In this document: piece by piece, positions 1-7,895 of the stretch
How the letters are laid out: the number at the start of each line of letters is the position of its first letter
Position numbering within the stretch: the first letter of the stretch is position 1
From: Actinomadura sp. GC306
Lineage (GTDB): Bacteria > Actinomycetota > Actinomycetes > Streptosporangiales > Streptosporangiaceae
Direction: 5' to 3'
DNA length: 48,689 nucleotides
Assembly: GCF_004348665.1 (NCBI RefSeq)
Contig: NZ_SMKM01000015.1
Location: 1-48,689, forward strand
The notes under the pieces: generated by a model
The model's input: the letters and a program-made list of their open reading frames with translations, nothing else
Databases searched by the model: none
What the model was told of the DNA's origin: nothing
Made by a program: the position numbers and the translations under genes

Positions 1-29
1 CCCCGGCACCCTCCCAGCCCGATAACGAG

Positions 30-59
30 TTGGCGCCCACCCAGGCCATCGCGTATGCT
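30..59 (+). promoter_or_regulatory. Probable promoter of the tRNA-Asp/tRNA-Phe unit
   Basis: TTGGCG (30-35) and TATGCT (54-59) are separated by 18 bases, close to the housekeeping sigma consensus. They lie about 70 bases before the first tRNA. Seen in sequence; promoter activity is inferred. Confidence 0.55.
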
Positions 60-131
60 CTCGGACGTCGCCAAGCGCCGGTAACCCGGCGAAGACACCC
101 CTCCAGAGCCGCTAAGCTCAGGGGGAAGCAA

Positions 132-209
132 GGTCCTGTGGAGCAGTTAGGAGTGCTCGCCACCCTGTCAAGGTGGAGGCCGCGGGTTCAAATCCCGTCA
201 GGACCGCCA
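132..209 (+). tRNA. tRNA-Asp (GTC), CCA encoded
   Basis: A full cloverleaf can be drawn. The acceptor stem is GGTCCTG/CAGGACC, and the D-arm is GAGC/GCTC. The anticodon stem CCACC/GGTGG has loop CTGTCAA, giving anticodon GTC. The T-arm is GCGGG-TTCAAAT-CCCGT. Discriminator G206 is followed by an encoded CCA (207-209). It decodes Asp codons GAC/GAU. It is probably co-transcribed with the tRNA-Phe 21 bases downstream. Confidence 0.95.
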
Positions 210-230
210 GGCGCCCGATCCGAGCGCCCT

Positions 231-304
231 GGGCAGGTAGCTCAGTCGGTACGAGCGTCCGCCTGAAAAGCGGAAGGTCGGCGGTTCGACCCCGCCCCTG
301 CCCA
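231..304 (+). tRNA. tRNA-Phe (GAA)
   Basis: The acceptor stem GGGCAGG/CCTGCCC, anticodon stem TCCGC/GCGGA with loop CTGAAAA (anticodon GAA) and the T-arm with TTCGACC give a complete cloverleaf. Discriminator A304 is followed by CAC, so CCA is not encoded, unlike in the neighbouring tRNA-Asp. The tRNA ends about 20 bases before a strong terminator. Confidence 0.95.
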
Positions 305-323
305 CACCATCGAGCACAACAAG

Positions 324-362
324 AAGCGTCTGACCCGCAACTCCGCGGTCGGGCGCTTTTTT
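324..362 (+). terminator. Rho-independent terminator after the tRNA pair
   Basis: AAGCG...GACC pairs with GGTC...CGCTT (with G-T wobbles between). A run of six T follows (357-362). This is a classic intrinsic terminator closing the tRNA transcript. Confidence 0.85.
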
Positions 363-452
363 CGTCTGCGCGACCATGCCGGTCGCCCCCGGTTTCCCAC
401 GGCAGCCCGGGCCGAACTCGATGGGACGAGAAGGCTTTCGAAAGGGTTGGGT

Positions 453-1112
453 TTGAGCGGAACCAGGCATCGGACCGGCTGGCAGCCCCACAAACTCCGT
501 GAACACCGCGAGAACCACGGCTTGACCCTGGAGGCCGCAGGCGACAAGTTGCGCCAGGTCGCACATCGGACAGGGTTGAGGGTCGCGGCGAACTTCCAAA
601 GTGTGTCGGGTCACGAGAACGGCAACATGTACCCAGGCCCGCACTACCGCCGCGCCTACTGCCTCATGTACGAGGCCACCGAGCCCGAGCTCGGCTTTCG
701 TCTCCCACTCCCCGCCGAGGAGACCGGAGACCTCACCCTCCCCTTGCCGGGACCCCTCAGCCCAGCAGCCACCGAGGAAGCCGCCTCCGCCATCACACAG
801 GGCTTGGACCGCGTCTCCGACCAAAGCCAAGACCGCGACCCCACCGCCGGCGACGCCCTCAAAGCCCGCGTAGTCAGCGCATGGCGAGGCCGGGCCATGA
901 GCGGCAGCATCGCCACGACCACCCTCGTCCTGGTCGGCGGTTACGCCGGATCAGGAAAAACCGAATTCGCCCGCTTTCTCGGCGACGTATCGGGCTGGGC
1001 ATTTCTTGACAAGGGCTCGATAACGCGACGCCTCACCGAACGCCTACGTTCCAGGCCGCGCCACACCGCCAGCGATCAAGCTGCGATCACCCCATCCTGC
1101 ATGGCGTGCTAA
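453..1112 (+). pseudogene. Truncated HTH-like/P-loop kinase gene
   Basis: The product starts with an XRE-like helical stretch (REHRENHGLTLEAA...). About 150 residues in, it has a Walker A loop in LVGGYAGSGKTEFAR followed by GWAFLDKGSITRRL, the start of a zeta-toxin/gluconate-kinase-like P-loop domain that actinomycetes fuse to regulators. Homology stops around RLRS (about 1050). The last 20 residues are unrelated and no lid or later motif is present, so the kinase domain is cut off. TTG at 453 has AAAGGG six bases upstream; TTG at 447 is the alternative start. I infer a 3' truncation linked to the decayed island that follows. Confidence 0.55.
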
Positions 1113-1121
1113 AAAGGCTCA

Positions 1122-1844
1122 CTACTTCGATTTAGGGGAACCGACATACGAGGCAAGTACGTCGATGGCTGCCGCTAGGGAATCGACTATTTCAGCGCGC
1201 GGCAAACCTCCCCGCAACTCGACACGATATCTTCCACCACTTTGCATTGTCACCCAGAATTGGCGGGCGTTCCTCAGATTGACGTCATCGTGCAGGCGAA
1301 GTTGGGTATTGTGGCTGATCAAAGGAAAGAGCGAGCGCAATCCCTCAACTGTATGCACCGCGAACAAGAGGGGGCGGATCTCAAGAAAGTCATCATCCTC
1401 TAGGAGGGCTTGCCATTGAAAATCGACGGCATCACCCTGTTCAAAGGAAGCGGCCATTCGCGTGTGACTCATAAACGGGAATCGGGCAGTCAACTCTGTC
1501 AAGGTTGAGCCCTCGAACCAAAAGCTGATCACTTTCACCACGGATGCCAGATCGTCAGTTCCCCCAGTCGCGTACAAGAATCTTTTCTGAGAAACGATCA
1601 TGGAGAACAGACGCTCTTCCGCGCCAAGGAGAACCGACGCCGATCTTCCCGCCGAGACGGTATCCGGTGCCGTAAAACGCACCTGCCCCGGCGCAGCCTC
1701 CACGCCTTCGAGTTCGATGCCCTGCCGTGTCGCAGCGCCGAGAAGTGCCGACTTCAAGCTGCCCGCAGAGATGACGTCCAGGTAAAGCCCATTATCGACC
1801 GTAGCATAAAACTCAGCGTGCGACGATCGCCTGTCGTCAACCAC
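1122..1844 (-). CDS. DUF6193-like protein of unknown function
   Basis: A 240-residue soluble protein without signal peptide or membrane helix. The middle (FLYATGGTDDL...VISFWFEGSTLTEL) and the C-terminal block (LRSLFPLISHNTQLRL) resemble DUF6193 proteins, often annotated as natural-product biosynthesis proteins on context alone. Their biochemistry is unknown to me. The GTG start at 1844 is chosen because AAGGAGG lies six bases upstream. The longer open frame upstream runs antisense through a transposase remnant and is not real. It is less GC-rich than neighbouring genes, which suggests transfer. The family call rests on pattern recall. Confidence 0.6.
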   Translation of the reverse strand: MVDDRRSSHAEFYATVDNGLYLDVISAGSLKSALLGAATRQGIELEGVEAAPGQVRFTAPDTVSAGRSASVLLGAEERLFSMIVSQKRFLYATGGTDDLASVVKVISFWFEGSTLTELTARFPFMSHTRMAASFEQGDAVDFQWQALLEDDDFLEIRPLLFAVHTVEGLRSLFPLISHNTQLRLHDDVNLRNARQFWVTMQSGGRYRVELRGGLPRAEIVDSLAAAIDVLASYVGSPKSK

Positions 1845-1879
1845 ACCCACCCTCCTTGAAGTGACAGCGCTAAAAGAAA

Positions 1880-2466
1880 TCACGGAATCTTCCGAGGCGT
1901 GAGGATGTGCGTGCCGGCGCCTTGGTAGGCCTTGTCGGCCGGCACGAGCAGCCCGGTGGCGGCCAGCGCTCGGATGAGGCCCCAGATCCGGGTCGCTGTC
2001 AGGTCGTGGACCGAGCTGCGCAGTGGTCCCGACACCCACAGCAAGGTCCCGTCCGGTGCGGCGATGACTTGGGGGTTCATGCCGTGGCGGCGATGCTTTC
2101 CCGAGTAGTAGGGCCGGGCGGCGACGACCCTGTCGATGGAGATCAAGGTTCCGTCCAGCACCAGGTACGGCAGCCCGGCTTTGACCGCTCTAGCCAGCGC
2201 CGCGCCGAGTTTGACCGCGCGGGCGGCGAGCAGGTCGACGGTCTCGTTGACGTAGCGCCACGCGGTGGTGGTGGAGATGCCGATTCGGCACCCAGTTCGG
2301 CGTAGGTCTCGCCTTTGCGCAGGTAGACCAGGGTCATCACGGCCTGCATGCCTGAGGGCGGGCACCGGCCTTTGCTCCCAATGGCCCGGCGGTGGCGGCA
2401 AACGACACCGGTGGCGTAGGCCGGGGTCCGGCGCGACAACGGCAGCGAAGCACGGTACAAAAGCAT
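1880..2466 (-). pseudogene. Frameshifted, 3'-truncated IS5-type transposase
   Basis: Two frames together encode a DDE transposase of the IS5/HARBI1-like type. One frame gives a helix-rich N-terminus (SRRTPAYATGV...MTLVYLRKGETYAELGA). The other continues with ISTTTAWRYV and the catalytic region. The first Asp is in LVLDGTLISIDR and the second in VPADKAYQGAG. The frames change near 2285, so there is at least one frameshift. The C-terminal part with the catalytic Glu is absent, since the frame stops at ILTPRKIP. The element is dead. No intact terminal repeats could be paired. Confidence 0.8.
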
Positions 2467-2682
2467 CTGAGGCCTCTGATGGGGTCGGGACGTTGTGAGA
2501 GACCAACCGTCCTACGAGGGTTTCTTGACGTCCGGCACCGTCCACGCCGTCCGCGATCATGCTGTGATCAGCCCACACCGAACTGCCGCTGGAAAGGGTC
2601 AATGAGCCTCACTGCCTTTCCGGACCACTCCATTGCAGTGGGGTCACTGTCCGGAATCCTCGGGCACTTCGGTAGACTACCG

Positions 2683-3204
2683 CTATCCATAGTCACCATT
2701 TTCTACATCACTCAAAAAGTCGGACCAATAACTTCCGTCGAACAGTGCAGATGAATCTCCTTTTGCCATCCGTGTACGAATGTCATTAGCAACCTTCAAC
2801 CAACATTCGATGCACTCTTCCCCCAACTCTTCTTCTTCCTCATCGACACACTGTTGACTAGAAATCCTCTTTTCGCAGATAGCCATGAATTTCAGGAAGC
2901 CTTCGAGGCTCGAATTAATCAGAGAGCGACCGATAGGCGGATTCTCTGCCACCTCCCATATGGAAAGGTCAGTTGGCGAAATGCAGACCTTGCGGTGATC
3001 CCGAGTGAACCCGAAGTGAACTAGGCCGACACCAGGCCCCTCCTCGATGAGATTGAGTCCCTCTGCGGCTTGGAAGTAATAGAAGAATCTTGCGGGGACG
3101 CCCAAGTGCCGAAGTTCCGTTCTAACGTGGAGATCCACATCACCCCCCACCGCCTCCACGTAGCCAGCGACTCCGTGTTCCCATTCATGGGAATTATCGT
3201 TCAA
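2683..3204 (-). CDS. SUKH-family immunity protein (SUKH-4-like)
   Basis: A 173-residue acidic protein with no signal peptide. The block FYYFQAAEGLNLIEE, then VGLVHFGFTRDHRKVCI and the aromatic SIWEVAE strand match the SMI1/KNR4 (SUKH) fold, best the SUKH-4 group. SUKH proteins neutralise polymorphic toxins, often nuclease or deaminase toxins. The TTG start at 3204 lies inside the end of the upstream deaminase-toxin frame: the toxin stop TAA is at 3194-3196, an 11-base overlap. That is the usual toxin-immunity coupling. The gene is visibly AT-richer than the genome around it, which suggests transfer. It looks intact although its toxin is broken. Confidence 0.75.
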   Translation of the reverse strand: MNDNSHEWEHGVAGYVEAVGGDVDLHVRTELRHLGVPARFFYYFQAAEGLNLIEEGPGVGLVHFGFTRDHRKVCISPTDLSIWEVAENPPIGRSLINSSLEGFLKFMAICEKRISSQQCVDEEEEELGEECIECWLKVANDIRTRMAKGDSSALFDGSYWSDFLSDVENGDYG

Positions 3205-4371
3205 CGCTCACCGCCCCCCACAGGCCATTGATTGCCGCAGCGCGGTCTCGACGCGCCGCACTCTGTACCACCTTGTCGCTGTTCCAAACAGCACTCCACG
3301 TCACTTCGGCCTCATCGAATTGAGGCAGCCAATCGGCGCCACACTTGGCACATGACTGATACTCGACGTACAACTTTTTTTACGACGGAAGGCGAAGCAC
3401 CCAATTCGCTGAGCCGAGCCACCATGTTCTTCTCCGCATGCCCCGCGCTATTAGAATTCACCACGAGGGTTTGAAGAAAACCGGCCTGATCTCTGTAAAG
3501 AGCAGCGGCATATGGGTTTGCGCTTTTCGCGCCGCCAAGAATTCGCGCCTCCAAAGTTGCCTGACTCAGCTCGGTGCTACCGTACGTTACCTGTTTACCG
3601 CAGTTGTGGACGAGGACTGGGGTGTTGGCTGTGAGGGCGTAGTAGGTGTGGTCGGTGTCTACGGTTAGGTTGTGGACGCGTAGGTAGGCCGTGTAAGGCT
3701 TGACCGCACAGGACCGTCTGGGGTGCGGTTTTGCCCGTGTCGGGGTCGGTGGCCAGGACATTGTCGCCGACTTTGAGCTTGTCGATCGGTTTGCGGGTGC
3801 CGTCGGCCATCAGGACGGCGGTGCCCGACACGAAGCTGCACATGGTGGAGCCTGCCGCCGCCGCCTTGGTGGCCGGTTTGGACGCGGTCTTGGGCTTGGT
3901 CAGCGACACCGGTTTGGCCTTGGCGACCGGGTTGCCCTTGCTCGGGGTACCACCTTTGCCGCCGCCGGATTTGATCTTGCTGGCAATGCGCGGGGCGACG
4001 TTGCGGATCACCGGGGTGGCGACCTTGGCGACCAGGCCCCGCGGCTCCGTGGGTGGCCACCCCTACCGCCGCGCCTACGGCGCCGGCTTTGAGGAAGCCC
4101 CCCGCGCTCCATGGGTCGCGTGGGGTGTTCTGGGCGTGGCTGACGATTCTGTAGACGGCTCCGGCTGCCGCAGCGCAGGCTGCGCCGCCGACTCCGGTCC
4201 AGGCGATGGTGGCTCGGTGCTTGCTGACGAAGTTGCCGGTCGCACTGGCCGCCTTCTTCAGACCTCCCTTGGCCTGGCACACCCAGTTGCAGGGCGGGGG
4301 TGCCGGCGGTGGTGCGGGGGGCGATCTCCTTGGCGTAGTGGTCGTAGGTGTGGTTCGCGGCGCCCGGTCGG
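3194..4371 (-). pseudogene. Rhs-type polymorphic toxin remnant: linker, HINT, deaminase toxin
   Basis: Fragments in several frames give, in order, an Rhs C-terminal linker (TYDHYAKEIAP), a glycine/alanine-rich helical segment (SKHRATIAWTGV...SAGGFLKAG), and the start of a pretoxin HINT domain (CSFVSGTAVLMADGT...VGDNVLATDP). The last HINT strand follows (RVHNLTVDTDHTYYALTANTPVLVHNC), and then a deaminase-fold toxin with the zinc motif GHAEKNM. The HINT middle is deleted near 3700 with a frame change, and other shifts lie near 4030 and 4275. A run of seven A (3375-3381, minus strand) shifts out of the frame encoding SCAKCG, the second zinc motif. The Rhs shell is absent: the remnant abuts the PLP-enzyme stop codon. 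Probably a displaced, inactive toxin cassette. Confidence 0.75.
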
Positions 4372-5283
4372 TCAGTAGTTGCTGCCGGTTATGACGGCCG
4401 CCGGCCGTTCGGCGGGGAAGCGGTGGGTGAGGGCGGCAGCGATGGCTAGGGCGCCGGCTGGTTCGAGGAGTAGGCCGAGCATGTCTTGGGCTGCTCGGAG
4501 GCCTGCGCGGATCTGGTCCTCGTCGACGAGTACGACATCGTCGACGTAGGCGCGCATCCAAGCGACGGCTTCGGGCACGGGGACGCGGACGGCGACGCCG
4601 TCGGCGATGGTCCGAGCCTCAGGTGATGACACCGGGGTGCCGCGGCGCCAGCTCTCGGCCATCGCCGGAGCGCCCGCGGCGCACACGCCCACCACCTGGG
4701 TCGCCGGAGAGCGGGCCTTCATCCAGCAGCCGATGCCGCAGACCAGGGCGCCGTTGCCGACGGGCACCAGCACCAGGTCGGGATGTAGCGCGGCCAGTTC
4801 GATGGCGATGGTGCCGGCGCCCTCGCAGATGCGCGGCTCGCGGCCGTCCTCCACGAAGAGCCAGCCCTCGTCATTCGCGCTGTACGCCCGGGCCGCGTCC
4901 TTGGCGGCGTCGAAATCGTCGCCGGTCTGCACGATCTCGGCGCCGAGCGCGCGCATGGCAGCGACCTTGGTGGGGTTCGCGTTTCGCGCGCAGAACACCG
5001 TGACAGGAATCCCCCGTGCCCGTCCCGCGTAGGCGATGGCCTGGCCGAAGTTGCCCGCGGACGCGCACAGGACCCGCTGGCCTGCACTCAACCCGCGCAT
5101 GAAGTAGTCCGCTCCGCGGCCCTTGAACGAGCGGATCGGGTTGAACGTCTCCAGCTTCACCGACAAGTCGGTGCCTACCTGGCGGGCGAGGGCCGGGTCC
5201 ACGTACTGCGGCGTGTTCCGGAACACCGGCTCGATCAAGGCGGTGGCTTCCTCTATGCGCTGCACCTGCAGTGGTTCGGTCAC
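4372..5283 (-). CDS. PLP-dependent threonine/serine dehydratase-like enzyme
   Basis: A 303-residue fold-type II PLP enzyme, the size of single-domain serine/threonine dehydratases. Schiff-base lysine K54 sits in IRSFKGRGA, the substrate loop is SAGNFGQA, the phosphate loop is in LVPVGNGAL, and the C-terminus ends with the cofactor-side TGSN motif. It likely removes water and ammonia from a hydroxy-amino acid, or does a related beta-elimination or racemisation; the substrate is unknown. No ACT domain is present, so it is not the biosynthetic isoleucine enzyme. The GTG start at 5283 follows a -10 element by exactly six bases, so it is probably leaderless. It is divergent from a deformylase-GntR pair and shares their operator. 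Confidence 0.85.
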   Translation of the reverse strand: MTEPLQVQRIEEATALIEPVFRNTPQYVDPALARQVGTDLSVKLETFNPIRSFKGRGADYFMRGLSAGQRVLCASAGNFGQAIAYAGRARGIPVTVFCARNANPTKVAAMRALGAEIVQTGDDFDAAKDAARAYSANDEGWLFVEDGREPRICEGAGTIAIELAALHPDLVLVPVGNGALVCGIGCWMKARSPATQVVGVCAAGAPAMAESWRRGTPVSSPEARTIADGVAVRVPVPEAVAWMRAYVDDVVLVDEDQIRAGLRAAQDMLGLLLEPAGALAIAAALTHRFPAERPAAVITGSNY

Positions 5284-5288
5284 CTGAT

Positions 5289-5302
5289 TATCGTATACGA
5301 TA
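5289..5302. promoter_or_regulatory. Palindromic two-way promoter and probable GntR operator
   Basis: TATCGTATACGATA is a perfect 14-base palindrome. Each half supplies a -10 element TACGAT: plus strand 5296-5301, minus strand 5295-5290. Each is followed by exactly six bases and then a start codon, ATG at 5308 on plus and GTG at 5283 on minus. The centre (GTATAC) resembles operators of FCD-type GntR regulators, and such a regulator is encoded next to it. Spacing and symmetry are seen; the promoter and operator roles are inferred. Confidence 0.7.
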
Positions 5303-5307
5303 TGCGA

Positions 5308-5835
5308 ATGGCAGTGAGAGCGACCGTCCAGTTGGGCGACCCGAGGCTGCGGACGTCCTGCACCGAGATTCGCGACCCGGGCGGAGCAACAACCGCGGAG
5401 CTGGCGACCGACCTCGCCGACACCCTTGCCGACTGGGTCGGCCGGACGGGATATGGGCGGGGCATCGCCGCCCCGCAGATCGGCGCACCGGTTCGGCTGG
5501 TCTATCTGCATCTGGACCGGCCGTGGGTGCTGGTCAACCCGGCCATCGTGGCCCGCTCCGAGACGACGTGGGAGCCGTGGGACGCGTGCCTCAGCTTCTC
5601 GCTGGAGTTCTTTTGCAGGGTCCGCAGGTCCACGTGGGTGGACGTCACGTACCAGTCGCTCAACGGTGAACGGCACGATCTGCGCGCGGACGGGGAGCTG
5701 GGCGAATTGCTGCAGCACGAGATCGACCATCTCGATGGGGTGGTCGCCGTCGACCGGATGACCTCGGTCGACACCCTGTGCATGCGCTCCGAGTTCGAGC
5801 GCCGGCACCGCGCCGAGAGCCCGTACCGCCGATGA
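5308..5835 (+). CDS. Peptide deformylase-like protein
   Basis: A 175-residue protein with the peptide deformylase motifs: GRGIAAPQIG (motif 1), DACLS (motif 2, where the family has EGCLS; the zinc-ligand Cys is kept) and QHEIDHLDG (motif 3, with two zinc-ligand His and the catalytic Glu). The classical enzyme removes formyl from nascent Met. The changed motif 2 and the position beside a PLP enzyme and a GntR regulator suggest a special substrate. ATG at 5308 is preferred over ATG at 5302 because it lies six bases after TACGAT and no ribosome site is visible, as for a leaderless gene. Its stop overlaps the GntR start (ATGA). Confidence 0.85.
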   Translation: MAVRATVQLGDPRLRTSCTEIRDPGGATTAELATDLADTLADWVGRTGYGRGIAAPQIGAPVRLVYLHLDRPWVLVNPAIVARSETTWEPWDACLSFSLEFFCRVRRSTWVDVTYQSLNGERHDLRADGELGELLQHEIDHLDGVVAVDRMTSVDTLCMRSEFERRHRAESPYRR

Positions 5836-6521
5836 CCTCCCAGCAGCCGATCACCCGGGCCGAGCCGCTGCGCGAGGCCGTCTATCTGCGCATCGTCGAG
5901 CTGATCTCTTCCGGTGCGTACGCGCCGGGCGCGCCGCTGACCGAGGCCGGCCTCAGCCGGGCACTGCAGGTGTCGCGGACGCCGGTCCGCGAAGCATTGC
6001 TGCGGCTACAGGCCGAAGGGGTGCTCACGTCCACACTCGCCCGCGGGTTCACCGTCCGGACGCTTGCGGCCCGCGACGCGGCGGAGCTCTACCCCGTACT
6101 CGCCGCCCTGGAGGGATTGGCGGTCCGGTCGGTCACCTCGCTGGACGAGACCGCGCTCGGCACCCTGCGCCGCATCTTGGACGAGCTCGCACACTGCACG
6201 GATCCCGTACAGCGCTGGCGGCTCGACACCGCGTGGCACACGACGCTCACGGCCGCGGCGGGCAACCGGCACCTGCAGGCGATGATCGGCCAGTTGCGCA
6301 CCAACCTCTCCCGCTATGAGCTCGCCTACATGCGCGAAGTCTGGCGACGCGACGCCGCCGACCGGCAGCACGCGGAGATCCTGGCCGCGCTCACCGCCGG
6401 CGACCGCGACCATGCGGCCGTTCTCGTCGAGCGCCACTGGCACGACGGCATGAAGCTGGTCATGGAGTGGCTGGCCGACCGGCAGGACGGCCCGAACGAT
6501 CGGACGGACGGGACCGCGTAG
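5832..6521 (+). CDS. GntR-family regulator, FCD type
   Basis: A 229-residue regulator. The N-terminal winged helix spans about residues 10-75, with recognition segment LQVSRTPVREALLRL. A helical FCD effector domain follows, with likely metal or acid ligands in DTAWHTTL, QHAEIL and RHWHDG. FCD regulators sense small organic acids or amino-acid-derived ligands. Its ATG overlaps the deformylase stop (ATGA), so the two are co-translated. The natural target is the TATCGTATACGATA palindrome at 5289-5302, giving control of itself, the deformylase and the divergent PLP enzyme. The ligand is unknown, possibly a substrate or product of those enzymes. Confidence 0.88.
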   Translation: MTSQQPITRAEPLREAVYLRIVELISSGAYAPGAPLTEAGLSRALQVSRTPVREALLRLQAEGVLTSTLARGFTVRTLAARDAAELYPVLAALEGLAVRSVTSLDETALGTLRRILDELAHCTDPVQRWRLDTAWHTTLTAAAGNRHLQAMIGQLRTNLSRYELAYMREVWRRDAADRQHAEILAALTAGDRDHAAVLVERHWHDGMKLVMEWLADRQDGPNDRTDGTA

Positions 6522-6646
6522 CACCGCTCACTATCGGGACGGACGGTGCCGCCGCCGTAGTCGAGCCCCCGGTTCCTCGTCAACGAGATCGGGCGGGGGC
6601 TGGATGGGTGGCTTGTTCGTCTTGGGGCGCGGCTTCTTGAGCGGTG

Positions 6647-7635
6647 TTAGAGGGGGCGCCAGCGGGTGGTTTCGGTGGGGGTGTGGTGGCGGACGCGCAG
6701 GACCTCGCGGAACATCCGCTGGCGGCGCTGGAGGCCGTGGACGAGCATGATCTGGTGAGCGGCGACCTCGTCCGCGATGTTCAGCAGGCCGCTGCGGTCG
6801 GCGTGCGCGGACAGGCCCATGGTGGCCACGCGCGCGCGTACCGGGACGGTCACCTCCCGGCCGTGAGCCGGCAGCGTGAAGCCGCCGCCCTGCTCCGACA
6901 GCTTCCGCAACCGTGATCCGGGCGACTCCTCGTCCTGGTAGCCGGAGATGAAGAGGGCGCTGCCCGGTTCGGGGAGGATTCGTGCCGCCCACTGCACGGC
7001 CGGGCCCGCGGTCAGCATGCCGGAGGTCGTGATGACGACCCCGTTCCGGAACGTGTCGAAGTCGGCGGGGCGGTCGGCGATGGCGACGGCGCCGCCGAAG
7101 ATCGTCAGAGGGCGGGCGGAGCCGGCGGTCGCCGTCTCGAACGCCGTGCTCAGATCGACGGCCATTCCGTCGATGCGGACCGGGACCTCCGGCAGGTGGC
7201 GCCGCATGAGGAGGGCGATCTCCTGGGCCCGGCCGAGGGCGAACGCGGGGACGAGCACCCGCCCGCCGCCCTGGTGGATCTCCCGGACCTCGCGGACGAA
7301 GTCGCCCACCCGCAGGTCCCGGTCGTCGCGCTCGACGCCGCAGCAGGTGGTCTCCATGACCAGCAGATCGGCGTCCCGCGCCGACTCCGGTAGCGCGTAG
7401 CCGTCAACGCTCTCCTGCCGGAATCCGGAGATGTCGCCGGTGACGACGACGCGGCGGTCGCCCGCGCGGAGCACCACCCCAGCCGCGCCCAGAATGTGGC
7501 CCGCCGGGAACAACTCGACCGTCAGCTCGCCGACACGGCGCGTTACCCCGAACGAGACCTCCTCGCAGCGGCGGGCCGCCGCGTCCGCCTCGGCCGGGCC
7601 GTACAGCGCGGCGGCGTCGGTGCCCCACCGGGTGA
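6647..7635 (-). pseudogene. 5'-truncated beta-CASP metallo-beta-lactamase nuclease
   Basis: The remaining frame (about 330 codons) begins in the middle of an MBL-fold RNA-processing exonuclease. It keeps FPAGHILGAAG, the VVTGDISG metal Asp, the beta-CASP motifs VMETTC and LVPAFALGRAQE, SAHADRSGL and LVHG. The N-terminal half of the MBL domain with the HxHxDH zinc site is absent. Upstream of about 7635 the homology ends and an in-frame stop follows. Intact relatives are about 450-470 residues. An internal ATG at 7513 exists, but the product would lack the active site. The break lies just before the 64-bp palindrome and transposase scrap, so an insertion-deletion event is likely. Confidence 0.75.
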
Positions 7636-7740
7636 GCCGACTACTCCTGGCCGAGAGTGGCCATCACGCACGGAGAGTGACCTTCCAGGCCGAACCCGGA
7701 CGGAGCAACGCCACCGAAGACCAGCCGCCACCCCACAACT

Positions 7741-7804
7741 CGTTGACTTGCGGCGTGTTGCCCTTATGGAGCGCTCCATAAGGGCAACACGCCGCAAGTC
7801 AACG
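7741..7804. repeat. Perfect 64-bp palindrome, no spacer
   Basis: The arms 7741-7772 and 7773-7804 are exact reverse complements (outer end CGTTGACTTGCGG, centre TGGAGC/GCTCCA). There is no loop and no mismatch. No T-run follows, so a simple terminator is unlikely. It stands between a truncated nuclease gene and a transposase fragment. Fused insertion-sequence ends or a palindromic mini-element are possible origins. The flanks 7636-7740 and 7805-7895 contain no gene I can support. Confidence 0.8.
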
Positions 7805-7895
7805 CAGCCGGTGGACCTTGGTCGGTACCGCACCAGGGCGCGGATTGGGGCGACGCCTAGCGGATTCGGCGCTGTAACGGCTGAAGGAAGCGAGC

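Noticed and set aside
1845..2039. N-terminal extension of the DUF6193 gene
   Set aside because: The extra residues are an out-of-frame reading of the transposase remnant. AAGGAGG before GTG 1844 marks the real start.
3375..3381. Programmed -1 ribosomal frameshift at the A7 run
   Set aside because: The -1 frame does not encode the CxxC motif. The matching frame needs one base fewer, so a one-base indel or transcript slippage fits, not classical -1 shifting.
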